From CAVYVZ01 sp963772065 (GTDB lineage Bacteria; Acidobacteriota; Vicinamibacteria; Vicinamibacterales; UBA2999): a DNA stretch of 64,000 nucleotides. Below the pieces are notes generated by a model. It ran no database searches. It was given only the letters and a program-made list of their open reading frames with translations, and was not told the origin of the DNA. Below are positions 35,950-44,493 of the stretch, in pieces. The stretch lies in contig CAVYVZ010000004.1 in assembly GCA_963772065.1 (NCBI GenBank), forward strand, positions 124,001-188,000, given 5' to 3'. Within the stretch, counting starts at the first letter, position 1; the number at the start of each line of letters is the position of its first letter. Position numbers and translations under genes: made by a program.

Positions 35950-36002
35950 CGTCTTCGGTCTCTAGTCTTCGGTCTCTGGTCTTCGGTTTGGTCTTCCTTG
36001 GT
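35950..36002. repeat. GTCTTCGGTCTCT direct-repeat spacer
   Basis: The spacer between the ferredoxin stop and the nuoB start is made of near-perfect direct copies of GTCTTCGGTCTCT followed by shorter GTCTTCGG and GGTCTTCC pieces. It is the same kind of iterated spacer as at 14128-14392, with a different word. No inverted partner was seen, so a direct array only. Confidence 0.7.
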
Positions 36003-36260
36003 CTATGCGTAGTATCCCGCGTTGACGCCGACGTACGACTTCCATTTCCCCGGGGTCTCGTCGAGGGCAAAAATGGCTTCGACGGGACACGCCGGCACGC
36101 AGGCACCGCAGTCGATGCACTCGTGCGGGTGGATGTACAGCATCTCGGCGTCTGCGAACCCTGCCTCATCCTTACGCGGATGGATGCAGTCCACCGGGCA
36201 AACATCGACACAGGCCGTATCCTTCGTGCCGACGCAGGGCTCGCAGATGATGTACGCCAA
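36003..36260 (-). CDS. 7Fe ferredoxin (FdxA-type), TTG start
   Basis: An ~85-aa low-potential electron carrier. Starting at a TTG at 36258-36260 the product reads (M)AYIICEPCVGTKDTACVDVCPVDCIHP; the C-x7-C-x3-C-x3-CP block is the 7Fe type [3Fe-4S] plus [4Fe-4S] signature. The second block CIDCGACVPACPVEAIF completes it. No ATG lies at the right place; the frame upstream is not protein-like. TATACT ~15 nt before the TTG may be a -10 box, implying a very short leader. It sits directly upstream of nuoB-nuoI and may feed or accompany that module. Confidence 0.85.
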   Translation of the reverse strand: MAYIICEPCVGTKDTACVDVCPVDCIHPRKDEAGFADAEMLYIHPHECIDCGACVPACPVEAIFALDETPGKWKSYVGVNAGYYA

Positions 36261-36284
36261 CGACTTACGGCAAAGTATATCCGA

Positions 36285-36710
36285 ATGCCCTTCGCCTGTC
36301 TGATTCTGGCGCTCCTCGGCGTGCCGGGCGATTTCACGGAAGCGCCCGCATTTGTGCGCCTGTTCACGCCGCGCGGCTCGCCGCCGGGCACGTACCGCGC
36401 GTACACGACCGTCCGCAACCTCGACACCGTGCTGGCGGCGATTCGCCAGGATCCTTCGACGCCGCCCGGCAATGGCAGCTTCGAGCCACAATCCGTGATC
36501 GCGTCAGATGCTTTCGGGCAGAGCGGCGGCTACAACCGTTGGAAGGTGGCGCTGCTCTACGGCGCCCGACGCGCCCAGGTAGCGCGAGGACCGCGCGTCG
36601 AGGACGGCCGCGTGGTCGAGGCATGGACCCTCGTGTCGCCTTACCCCGATCCGCGGCTCGAACGCCTCAACCCCGGCACTCTGCTCATCGTTTTGCGTCT
36701 GCAACCGTGA
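36285..36710 (+). CDS. Small secreted protein of unknown function
   Basis: A 141-aa predicted exported protein starting at ATG 36285 (MPFACLILALLGVPGDF). The body (VRLFTPRGSPPGTYRAYTTVRNLDTVLAAIRQDPS.. RWKVALLYGARRAQVARGP) is a compact domain with repeated aromatic strands; it ends NPGTLLIVLRLQP. No family recognised. Divergent from the ferredoxin (24-bp gap) and overlapping the 3' end of the convergent DUF4097-like gene by 26 bp. Confidence 0.62.
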   Translation: MPFACLILALLGVPGDFTEAPAFVRLFTPRGSPPGTYRAYTTVRNLDTVLAAIRQDPSTPPGNGSFEPQSVIASDAFGQSGGYNRWKVALLYGARRAQVARGPRVEDGRVVEAWTLVSPYPDPRLERLNPGTLLIVLRLQP

Positions 36711-37458
36711 TCGCCACGTTCCCGTTGACGACGTCGATCGAGATGACGGGCTCCCCGTTGCCAAGCGTCGCCTCACCGAAGCGGGGTCCCCACCGTTCTT
36801 TCAATGCGAGCGGAATCTCCGACCTGATCCTGCCGCCCATCGAGAGCGCAAGGATCCGCGCATGAGCGGGTGCGCCCGCGAGCTCGAGCGCCACGTCGCC
36901 GTTGAAGGTGCGCAGACGCAGCATGCCGTCCCTCGACAGGGTCGCTGCCGCGAGGCGGATGTTCCCAATCGCCGTTTCGAGCCGCACCACGCCGGCCAGT
37001 CGCGTCCCCGTGATGTCGCCGCGCTCGAGGCGCGCGGCGCAGGCGGTGCGCAGGTCCGAGAGCTCGATGCGGCCTTCGAACACCGCCGCGTCACGCACGG
37101 GCGCGGCCGCGGGCACGTGGAGGACGACGTCTGTGCGCAGACGCGCATCGTGTCCACCGTCTGCCTGAATCGCCCGCACGATCACGCCGTCTGCCCCCTG
37201 CTCCACATGCGCGGGGATCAGGGCGAGCCGCTGCGCGTCGACAGCGCTGCGCACGATCTCGACGGATACCTCATTCCGCTCCCAGCCGCTCACTTCGAGG
37301 CGGCCGATGGTGATTTGCGCGGAAATGGGTGTGCCCGGCGGGACCGGGATGACGCGCTCGATTCGATCGGTAACGTCGGACCGCGACGCCGCGGCTGGCA
37401 GGAGGAGCAACGCCAGCGACAGGCGGACCGCAAGGGGGGATGGTGGAGAGCGCCGCAT
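36685..37458 (-). CDS. DUF4097-like secreted beta-helix-type protein
   Basis: A ~257-aa exported protein; the ATG at 37458 gives signal MRRSPPSPLAVRLSLALLLLPAAA. The mature protein has regular beta-coil repeats (GRLEVSGWERNEVSVEIV, LSDLRTACAARLERGDITGTRLAGVVRLETAIGNIRL, LRLRTFNGDVALELAG, VNGNVAITV), the pattern of the adhesin-like DUF4097/DUF4098 family. Role in envelope unknown. Divergent from the porin gene, with only 23 bp between starts. Confidence 0.72.
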   Translation of the reverse strand: MRRSPPSPLAVRLSLALLLLPAAASRSDVTDRIERVIPVPPGTPISAQITIGRLEVSGWERNEVSVEIVRSAVDAQRLALIPAHVEQGADGVIVRAIQADGGHDARLRTDVVLHVPAAAPVRDAAVFEGRIELSDLRTACAARLERGDITGTRLAGVVRLETAIGNIRLAAATLSRDGMLRLRTFNGDVALELAGAPAHARILALSMGGRIRSEIPLALKERWGPRFGEATLGNGEPVISIDVVNGNVAITVADAKR

Positions 37459-37481
37459 TATAATCGCCCATTCTGACGCAC

Positions 37482-38684
37482 ATGCGGATGGCGGTCCTCG
37501 TGCTGGCGGCCTGCGGGGCGGCATCGGCGGCCGCGGCGCAAGCGCTGCCGTCCGAGCCGGTCACCTTCGGCGGCGGACGAGTGGTCATCAGCGGCAACGC
37601 CGCCGCCTCGATCGCGCCTGAGGATACCGGTTTCTTCAACTTCAGCGACTACGAACACAGCACCCTGCGCGAGGTTCGCATCGGGCTGAGCTGGTCGGTG
37701 CGTGCGAGCGATCATTTCTCCTTTCTGGGCGAGCTCCGCACGGAAAACTTCGATCGTCTGACGCCGTTCGCATTCTTCGCCCGCGTCCGGCCGTGGCGGG
37801 ATCGCCGTTTCGACATCCAGGCTGGACGCATTCCACCCACCTTCGGCAGGTTCACGCGTCACGTCTACGGCAACGACAACCCGCTGATCGGCTACCCGCT
37901 TGCTTACCAGTACCTGACCTCGCTTCGGCCCGACGCGCTGCCCTCCAACGTCGACGATCTGCTGCGAATGCGCGGCCGCGGCTGGGAGTCGAGCTTCGCC
38001 ATCGGGAATCCGGAACCCGATCGTGGTCTGCCGATGGTGACGGCGTTCAGCTGGGACACGGGTGTCCAGGTGAGCACTGGGTGGCGTGCCCTCGACGTGA
38101 CGGCCGCGATAACGAACGGCAGCGCCTCGAACCCGCGTGTCGACGACGACAACGACGGTAAACAGATCGCGACGAGGGTCACGCTCACCCCATTCGTGGG
38201 TCTCACCCTCGGGTCCTCCTTCTCGCAGGGACAGTTTGGCGCGCGTCCGCTCGTGGACGACGTTCAGGCCGAGAAGGACCGCCGCTTCATGCAGCGGGCC
38301 TATGGCGGCGACGTGGAGTACTCGCGCGATCATTGGGTCGCCCGGGCGGAAGCGGTGTTGAGCGAGTGGCGCATCCCGGCGGTCGCCGCGCCGCCGGTGC
38401 CGGCGCCGCTGCAGGCCCTCGCCGTGAGCGCTGAAGGACGCTACACCTTCCTGCCGGGCATGTACGCGGCGGCCCGCGCCGAGCATCTCGCGTTCAACCG
38501 CATCGCGAACGCGGCCGGCCGCGTCACCGAGTGGGACGCTCCGGTCACGCGCGTCGAGGTCGGCGGCGGCTATTACCTGCAGCGGAACCTCATCGCCCGC
38601 GTGTCGGTGCAGGTAAACCGCCGCGACGGTGGCCGCGTGCGAAACGCGACCCTGCCTGCATTTCAGCTGCTCTACTGGTTCTAG
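37482..38684 (+). CDS. Outer-membrane beta-barrel (porin-like) protein
   Basis: A 400-aa exported protein; signal MRMAVLVLAACGAASAAAAQ. Long alternating strands with aromatic ends (RIGLSWSVRASDHFSFLGELRTENFD, FDIQAGRIPPTFGRFTRHVYG, YYLQRNLIARVSVQVNRRDGG) and a terminal ...FQLLYWF with C-terminal Phe, the outer-membrane insertion signature. TATAAT at 37459-37464, ~18 bp upstream of the ATG, is a candidate -10. First gene of a block with a cupredoxin, sensor kinase and sigma54 activator, so likely part of the same redox system. Confidence 0.8.
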   Translation: MRMAVLVLAACGAASAAAAQALPSEPVTFGGGRVVISGNAAASIAPEDTGFFNFSDYEHSTLREVRIGLSWSVRASDHFSFLGELRTENFDRLTPFAFFARVRPWRDRRFDIQAGRIPPTFGRFTRHVYGNDNPLIGYPLAYQYLTSLRPDALPSNVDDLLRMRGRGWESSFAIGNPEPDRGLPMVTAFSWDTGVQVSTGWRALDVTAAITNGSASNPRVDDDNDGKQIATRVTLTPFVGLTLGSSFSQGQFGARPLVDDVQAEKDRRFMQRAYGGDVEYSRDHWVARAEAVLSEWRIPAVAAPPVPAPLQALAVSAEGRYTFLPGMYAAARAEHLAFNRIANAAGRVTEWDAPVTRVEVGGGYYLQRNLIARVSVQVNRRDGGRVRNATLPAFQLLYWF

Positions 38685-38686
38685 GA

Positions 38687-39355
38687 ATGCGAATACCGAT
38701 CCTGGTCACGGTGGTCTCGGGTGCGCTGGGCGCATGGAGCGTGTCGAGTGCCCTTCACGCACCCTACGGCTCCCTTCGCGGGCGCGTCGAGGTCCGTCGC
38801 ACGTTGCCGCCTCCCGAGCGCCGGCCGGGGGTCGCGGAGCTCAATTCGCCGGGCGTCCGTGACGTGACGGATCGGCGCCGTGCCGTCGTGTACCTCGAGA
38901 CCGCGCCACGCGGCGCGTTCGAGGACCGCGAGCCGCAGCGCGGGCGCATGGATCAGCGGAACGAGACCTTTTTTCCGAACGTGCTCGCGATTACGGTGGG
39001 AACCGTGGTCGACTTCCCCAACAACGACAGCACGTATCACAACGTCTTCTCGCTGTCGAAGCCGCGCCGGTTCGATCTCGGCCGCTACGCGAAGGGCCGC
39101 TCGAAGTCGGTGCGGTTCGATCGGCCCGGCGTCGTGCGGGTGTTCTGCGATATCCATTCGCACATGAGCGCGTTCATCATCGTCTTCAACCATCGGTACT
39201 TCGATACGACCGACGCGGAGGGCCGGTACCGCATCGACGCCATTCCGCCCGGGACGTACAGCGTTGCCGCCTGGCTCGATGGCGCGACGCGCGAGACCCG
39301 CACGGTCACCATCCCGGAGAGCGGCAGCGTCGAGCTCGACTTCGCCGTGCCGTAG
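38687..39355 (+). CDS. Cupredoxin with carboxypeptidase-regulatory-like C-terminal domain
   Basis: A 222-aa exported protein starting 2 bp after the porin stop. Plastocyanin-like domain ~60-165: type-1 copper ligands are H118 (TYHNVFS), C154, H157 or H159 and M160 (FCDIHSHMSAF). The C-terminal ~55 residues (RYFDTTDAEGRYRIDAIPPGTYSVAAW) form a carboxypeptidase-regulatory-like sandwich. Proteins annotated methylamine utilisation/blue copper often have this pair. It would carry electrons or sense copper in the envelope, next to the porin. Confidence 0.88.
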   Translation: MRIPILVTVVSGALGAWSVSSALHAPYGSLRGRVEVRRTLPPPERRPGVAELNSPGVRDVTDRRRAVVYLETAPRGAFEDREPQRGRMDQRNETFFPNVLAITVGTVVDFPNNDSTYHNVFSLSKPRRFDLGRYAKGRSKSVRFDRPGVVRVFCDIHSHMSAFIIVFNHRYFDTTDAEGRYRIDAIPPGTYSVAAWLDGATRETRTVTIPESGSVELDFAVP

Positions 39356-39366
39356 CGACCATTAGC

Positions 39367-41124
39367 ATGAGGTTGCTCTCATCGCTCACCAACCGCATCT
39401 TTCTCGCGTGCGCGCTGCTGGCGGTGCTCTCGCTCGGGTTCGCTTCCTACTTCGTCAACGCGCGGGCGACGCGGGAAGCCGAGGCGGAGCTGCAGCGGGG
39501 GCTGCACGAAGCCAGCCGGCTCGTCGACCAGCACCGATCGCTGCTGACGGACACCTACACGCGGTTCGCACGCCTGATCGCCGACCTTCCACGATTCAAG
39601 GCCATGGTCGAGACGGGCGACCCAACCACCATTCAACCGGTGACCGAGGAGTACCCGACGGCAGATCAACGCCGCGCTCGTGGTCGTCAGAGGCCGTGAC
39701 GGCCGGGTGCTTGCGGCCGATGGCGTCAGCCCGCCGGAACGGCCGATGGCCGCGTCAACCCAGACCGCCGAGGTCTCGTTCATCTGGCCGCACGAACGAG
39801 GTCTCCTGCAGGTGGTCAGCGTGCCGTTCTACGTTGGCCTCGAAAACCCCGACGTCTTCGGACGCCTCAGCATCGGTTTCCTTCTCGACGATGGATTGGC
39901 GCGACAGTTCAAGGATGTGACGGGAAGTGAGGTGGCGTTCGCCGCCGGCGGCCGCGTCCTCGCCTCCACGCTGCCGGCCGCGGCGCGCTCGGCGCTCGTC
40001 CCCGCGATCCGGGCCACCGGCATCTCGACGGTCATGGTGGGAAACGAGGAGTACCTCGCGCTCAAGCGCCCCCTCGGCAACGCTGGCGACGCAGTCGACC
40101 CCAACGGTCCCTCGGCGCTGATCCTCCGCTCGCGCACGGCCCGCCTGCAGTTCCTTCGAACGATCCGCAATGGCCTCGTCGGGGCGCTGATTGCCACGGT
40201 TCTCCTTGCGACGATCATCAGCTACGTCCTCGCGCGCACCGTGACGCGCCCGCTGGCCGCCGTCACCAGTGCCATGCGCCATGTGGCGGCCACCGGCGAC
40301 CTCACGCGGAAGGTAGCGCTCCAGACCCGCACCGGAGACGACGAGGACGCGCGCCTGCTCGCAACTGCGTTCAACACCCTCACCGACTCCATCGCGAACT
40401 TCCAGCGCGAGGCCGCCCAGAAAGAGCGGTTGACCGCATTGGGGCGGCTTTCCACCGTGATCGCGCACGAGGTGCGCAACCCGCTGATGATCATCCGCAC
40501 GACGCTCCGCAGCCTGCGCGATGGCGTGTCGCCGGCGGAGCTGCGTGAGGCCGTGGCGGACATCGACGAGGAGACCAGCCGTTTGAACCGAGTTGTCAGC
40601 GAGGTGCTCGACTTCGCGCGCCCCCTCCGCTTCGAGTACGCCGACACGAGCCTCAACGCGCTCTGCCGGCGTCGGCCCAGGCCGCCGAAGCCGGCGAGCC
40701 CGGCCCCGTCGTCTCGCTGGATCTGGATCCCGCCGATCCGCGAATCGCGACCGACGCCGACCGGTTGCGCACCGCGCTGGTGAATATCCTGACGAACGCC
40801 CGCCAGGCGGTCCAGCGCGCCGCACAAGCGGCGCCGGCCGGCAGCGTGGCCCCGGCGACCGAGCCCCCCATCCGGCTGGCGACGCGAGCCTCCTCCGAAA
40901 AGGTGACGATCACGGTCGCGGATCGCGGCATCGGTATTGCACCGGAAGACATGGCGCACATCTTCGATCCTTATTTCACGACTCGCCGTACGGGCACCGG
41001 CCTGGGGCTCCCGATCGCGCGCAACATCGTCGAGGGTCTGGGCGGCGAGATTACCGTGTCGAGCCGCGTGGGCGGCGGCACCGAGACGCGAATCGCGCTT
41101 CCGGTGCCTGCGCCGCGTGGCTGA
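39367..41124 (+). CDS. HAMP-domain sensor histidine kinase (two frameshifts)
   Basis: A membrane sensor of ~585 aa. TM1 (~12-29), an extracytoplasmic sensor region to ~260, TM2 (FLRTIRNGLVGALIATVLLATIISYVLA), HAMP (RTVTRPLAAVTSAMRHV), dimerisation helix with the phospho-His in LSTVIAHEVRNPLMIIRTTLRSL, then the ATPase N box ALVNILTNARQAV, G1 DRGIGIA and G2 GTGLGLPIARN. Two slips break it: near 39657 (net +1) and near 40668 (net -1); between them and after them the domains follow in correct order. Pairs with the sigma54 regulator 17 bp downstream. Confidence 0.88.
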
Positions 41125-41141
41125 CACAGGTGCGACACCCG

Positions 41142-42522
41142 ATGGCGATTCGCGGATCCATCCTGCTTGCCGACGACGAAGAGAAGATCCTGAAACGACT
41201 CGGCCGCGCGCTCCGCGAAGAGGGCCACGACGTCGTGGAGGCGGGCAGCGCGCGCGAAGCGCAGCGCCAGCTCGCGGGGCGTGCGTTCGACCTCCTGGTG
41301 GTCGACAACCTGATGCCCGGTATGACGGGCCTCGAGCTCATTCGTGAGATCGCCCAGTCGACGCCGACGGCGGAGCGGCCGCAGATCGTGATGATGACCG
41401 CACACGGTTCCACGCAGATCGTGCGCGAGGCGTTCAAGCTCGGGGTCGAGGACTTCCTGGAAAAGCCGTTCGAAGTCGAGGAGCTCATCGCGCTCGCGGG
41501 CCGTGCCGTGAAGTCGCAGCGGCTGCAGACGGAGCGCCAGTATCTGCTCAGCGAGCGCGACGCCGAATTCAATCACTACGGCATCGTCGGGCGCAGCCGC
41601 GCGATGCAGGATGTGATTCAGCGCGCGGAGCTGGTGGCCCAGACGAAGAGCACCGTGCTCATCACCGGCGAAACGGGCACGGGCAAGGAGATGGTGGCGC
41701 GGGCCATCCATCATCGCAGCGCGCAGCGGGAAATGCCGCTGATCAAGGTGAATTGCGCGGCGATTCCGGAAACGCTGCTCGAATCGGAGCTCTTCGGCCA
41801 CGTCCGCGGCGCATTCACGGGAGCCACGGCCAACAAGCGCGGCAGGTTCGCGCTGGCCGATGGCGGCTCGATCTTCCTCGATGAGATTGGCACGATGACC
41901 ACGGCGCTGCAGGCCAAGCTGCTGCGTGTGCTGCAGGAGCGCGAGTTCGAGCCGCTCGGCGCTGAGCGGACCCAGCGCGTGGACGTCCGGGTCATCGCGG
42001 CGACGAATCGCGATCTGAAGCAGATGGTTGCCGACGGCAAGTTTCAGGAAGATCTCTACTACCGCCTGAACGTCATCCCGATCGAGATCCCGGCGCTTCG
42101 CGAACGGCCCGAGGACATCCCCGTGCTCATCGAGCACTTCGTCGAGAAGCACCGTCAGCGCACGGGCAAGCCGATCTCGGGCATCGAGGACGACGTGGTC
42201 GCCGCGCTCAAGAAGTACGAATGGCCGGGCAACGTTCGGGAGCTCGAGAACACGATCGAGCGCGCCGTGGTCCTCGCCTCGGGACCTGTCCTCACGTCAC
42301 GATCGATCTCGCTTCTTGGCGCGACGTCGACGCCCTCGCCGGGCCTGCCGTCGATGCGCCTCCATCAGAATCTCGAGTGGGTGGAGAAAGAGACGATCCG
42401 GCGCGCGTTGGAACAGTCCGGCGGCGTGAAGAAAGACGCCGCGGAGGTGATGGGCATCAGTCAGCGCGCCCTGAGCTACTACCTCGCGAAAGTACCGGAT
42501 CGAAGGTTTGCTGAGGCACTAG
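41142..42522 (+). CDS. Sigma54-dependent NtrC-type response regulator (3' frameshift)
   Basis: A ~459-aa enhancer-binding activator. The receiver domain has ILLADDEE (acidic pocket) and the phospho-Asp in LLVVDNLMPG; AAA+ has GETGTGKE (Walker A), the sigma54-contact loop GAFTGA, and IFLDEIGTM (Walker B); the C-terminal Fis helix-turn-helix is VKKDAAEVMGISQRALSYYLAK. At ~42490 an extra A (AAAG for AAG) shifts the tail: the uncorrected frame runs to 42695 without sense, while the corrected one reads YYLAKYRIEGLLRH then TAG at 42520-42522, the usual family ending. Phosphorylated by the upstream kinase. Confidence 0.93.
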
Positions 42523-42553
42523 GGGCCAGACCCTGCCTTACGACATCCGTCGT

Positions 42554-42574
42554 CGATTACACGCGCGGTAATCG
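42554..42574. promoter_or_regulatory. Candidate enhancer dyad (CGATTAC-N7-GTAATCG)
   Basis: Perfect 7-bp inverted repeat with 7-bp spacer, centre ~42564, about 85 bp upstream of the start predicted from the adjacent -24/-12 element. That is a usual distance for the DNA site of an NtrC-class activator. Not yet tied to any protein. Confidence 0.5.
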
Positions 42575-42623
42575 GACCCGCCACCGGCAGGCTGTTTTTC
42601 GCACGGAACTGCATGCGACGCGC

Positions 42624-42639
42624 GGGCATCAGCCTTGCT
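42624..42639 (+). promoter_or_regulatory. Candidate sigma54 (-24/-12) promoter
   Basis: GGGCATCAGCCTTGCT has GG and GC 12 bp apart, the A and TT-GC-W positions of the TGGCAC-N5-TTGCW consensus (mismatches at the first T and the C/G of CACG). Predicted start ~42650, giving a 27-nt leader to the GTG at 42677. The nearest upstream gene encodes a sigma54 activator with GAFTGA. Confidence 0.5.
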
Positions 42640-42676
42640 CATGGAGTCAGCAGCGTCCCCATGTCGATCCCCATGA

Positions 42677-43066
42677 GTGTGCACACCAGATTTGATTACC
42701 TGGCCGCCTGTCGGCGCGGCAATTCTCGTTTGCGCGGGAGTGGCCGCGGCGCCGGCCCGCCAGACCGAACCGCGCGTCGTCGAGCTCGTCGCGAAGCGGT
42801 TCGCGTTCGTCCCGTCGCGCATCGAGGTGACTGAAGGCGAAACGATTCGCCTCGTCGTGCGAACCGCGGATGGGACGCATGGCGTGCAGATCAAGAAGTT
42901 CAAGGTGTCCGAAGAAGTGCCCCGCGGCAGCGACCCGGTGACGATCGAGTTCACGGCGACCGCGGTTGGCGAGTTCGAGATCAACTGCGCGGCGTTCTGC
43001 GGCAAAGGACACGAGGAGATGCGCGGCAAGCTGGTTGTGGTTCCGCGCGACGCGCGTGCCCGCTGA
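42677..43066 (+). CDS. CuA-type cupredoxin (cytochrome-oxidase-subunit-II-like soluble domain)
   Basis: A ~129-aa exported cupredoxin. Ligand set reads H68, C104-x3-C108-x3-H112-x2-M115 (NCAAFCGKGHEEM), the exact spacing of the binuclear CuA site of oxidase subunit II, though the segment GEFEINCAAFC and lack of two TM helices show it is a stand-alone domain. GTG 42677 or TTG 42695 may be the start; both keep the hydrophobic leader TWPPVGAAILVCAGVAAAPA. It follows the putative sigma54 promoter and leads a four-gene redox set. Confidence 0.8.
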   Translation: MCTPDLITWPPVGAAILVCAGVAAAPARQTEPRVVELVAKRFAFVPSRIEVTEGETIRLVVRTADGTHGVQIKKFKVSEEVPRGSDPVTIEFTATAVGEFEINCAAFCGKGHEEMRGKLVVVPRDARAR

Positions 43067-43116
43067 CGCGGCACGTTGCTGAGAACCGTTCCCCCCTCGG
43101 AGAGATATCATCGACT

Positions 43117-43572
43117 ATGACGATCGTGCGCTCGCTCCGTGTACTGTTGGCCGCCGCAGTCCTGTTGGCTGCGGCATGCGATGAGAAGCTGTCGGATGTG
43201 ACCGGCCCGACGCCGAACCTGGAACCAACCTTCTCGAGCATCGCGCAGAATGTTTTCCAGACAGCGGATTCCTCCAGCAGGGTCGCCTGCACGCAGTGCC
43301 ATACGAGCACAGGAGGACGCATTCCGCCGATGGGTCTGAGCCTCGATCCCGGAGCGGCGTACGCGAACCTCGTCAATGTTGCGAGTCGTGAGAAACCGTC
43401 GCTCCTGCGTGTAGCGCCCGGAGACCCTGAAAACAGCTATCTCGTGCACAAGCTGGAGGGTCGAGCCGATATCGTAGGAATGCGGATGCCTCGTACGGCC
43501 GGTCCGTTCCTGACCGAGGGACAGATCCTGGTCATCCGCCGGTGGATCGCGCTCGGCGCGCCCAACAACTAG
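43117..43572 (+). CDS. Haem-binding lipoprotein (mono-haem cytochrome c-like)
   Basis: A 151-aa lipoprotein: signal MTIVRSLRVLLAAAVLLAAAC with lipobox Cys21. One CxxCH haem motif (C58-TQ-C61-H62) lies in SRVACTQCHTSTGG, followed by PPMGLSLDPGAAYANLVNVASREKPSLLRVAPGDPENSYLVHKLEG, the pattern of planctomycete-type cytochrome domains, and GMRMPRTAGPFLTEGQILVIRRWIALGAPNN typical of the C-terminus. It would be anchored in the outer membrane and move electrons beside the barrel that follows (10-bp gap). Confidence 0.88.
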   Translation: MTIVRSLRVLLAAAVLLAAACDEKLSDVTGPTPNLEPTFSSIAQNVFQTADSSSRVACTQCHTSTGGRIPPMGLSLDPGAAYANLVNVASREKPSLLRVAPGDPENSYLVHKLEGRADIVGMRMPRTAGPFLTEGQILVIRRWIALGAPNN

Positions 43573-43582
43573 GAGCGACTCC

Positions 43583-44485
43583 ATGACGTTGTGCAGACTG
43601 ATCGTTCTCGGCCTGGTGATGACCCTGGGCACCGCTTCGACGGCGTTGGCCCAGGACGCCGACGGCCGCGACGACAAGGGGAAGCCGGCTTCGACCGCGC
43701 AGACGGACCCTGCAGACCCCAACGCGGCCGCCGCGCAGGAAGACGATCCGGATATGGATCCGAACCCCGCGCAACCCGACTTCACGATCGTGGCCCTTCC
43801 GACCACGCTGCGCCTGCCACGTCATAAGAGCGCGTTCCGCGTGACGCACCGGTTCGGCCGGCCGCTCGGCTCCGGCGATTTCGGCAGCCTGCTCGAAGAC
43901 TTCTTCGGGCTCGACTCCGGGGCGCAGATCGGGCTCGAGTACCGGTTCGGTCTGTTCCGGAAGACGCAGATCGGAATTCATCGCACGAGCGATCGCACCA
44001 TCGAGTTCTTCGGGCAGTACGACATCGTGCAGCAGCGCGACGGCGGCCCGTTCGGACTGGCGGCGTTTGCCACGGCTGAGGGCACCAACAACTTCCGCGA
44101 CAGCCGCACGCCCGGCATCGGCGCGATCCTCTCGCGCGAGTTCGGCGAGCACGGCGCGGTCTATGTCATGCCGATGTGGCTCCACAACACGAACCTGCTG
44201 CCGGCGGACCTGGTCGACGACAACAACACACTAATCGTCGGTGTTGGCCTTCGCTTCCGAATTCGACCAACGGTGTACGTGGTCGGCGAGTACGCGCCGC
44301 GAGCGGTCGGCTACAAGCCGCGCGAGAACCAGGGATCGATCGGCATCGAAAAGCGTCTCGGCGGACACTCCTTCCAACTGAACTTCTCGAACGGCTTCGG
44401 CACGACCATGGGTCAGCTGGCCCGCGGCGGCGTCAGCAACGACGATTGGTTCATCGGGTTCAACATCTCGCGGAAGTTCTTCTAG
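43583..44485 (+). CDS. DUF5777-family outer-membrane beta-barrel protein
   Basis: A 300-aa exported protein; signal MTLCRLIVLGLVMTLGTASTALAQ then a 45-residue acidic/Pro linker. Strand repeats (FRVTHRFGRPLG, AQIGLEYRFGLFRKTQIGIHRT, FFGQYDIVQQRD, GVGLRFRIRPTVYVVGEYAPR, SFQLNFSNGFGTT) and the final NISRKFF with terminal Phe fit a DUF5777 barrel, commonly found with cytochromes and YceI-like proteins. In this operon it likely forms the pore or scaffold for redox partners. Confidence 0.85.
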   Translation: MTLCRLIVLGLVMTLGTASTALAQDADGRDDKGKPASTAQTDPADPNAAAAQEDDPDMDPNPAQPDFTIVALPTTLRLPRHKSAFRVTHRFGRPLGSGDFGSLLEDFFGLDSGAQIGLEYRFGLFRKTQIGIHRTSDRTIEFFGQYDIVQQRDGGPFGLAAFATAEGTNNFRDSRTPGIGAILSREFGEHGAVYVMPMWLHNTNLLPADLVDDNNTLIVGVGLRFRIRPTVYVVGEYAPRAVGYKPRENQGSIGIEKRLGGHSFQLNFSNGFGTTMGQLARGGVSNDDWFIGFNISRKFF

Positions 44486-44493
44486 GGGGAACG

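Noticed and set aside
39367..41124. Programmed ribosomal frameshifting in the kinase and other split genes
   Set aside because: No slippery heptamers or downstream structures recur at the shift points, and the same +1 pattern occurs in unrelated genes, which fits sequencing error better.
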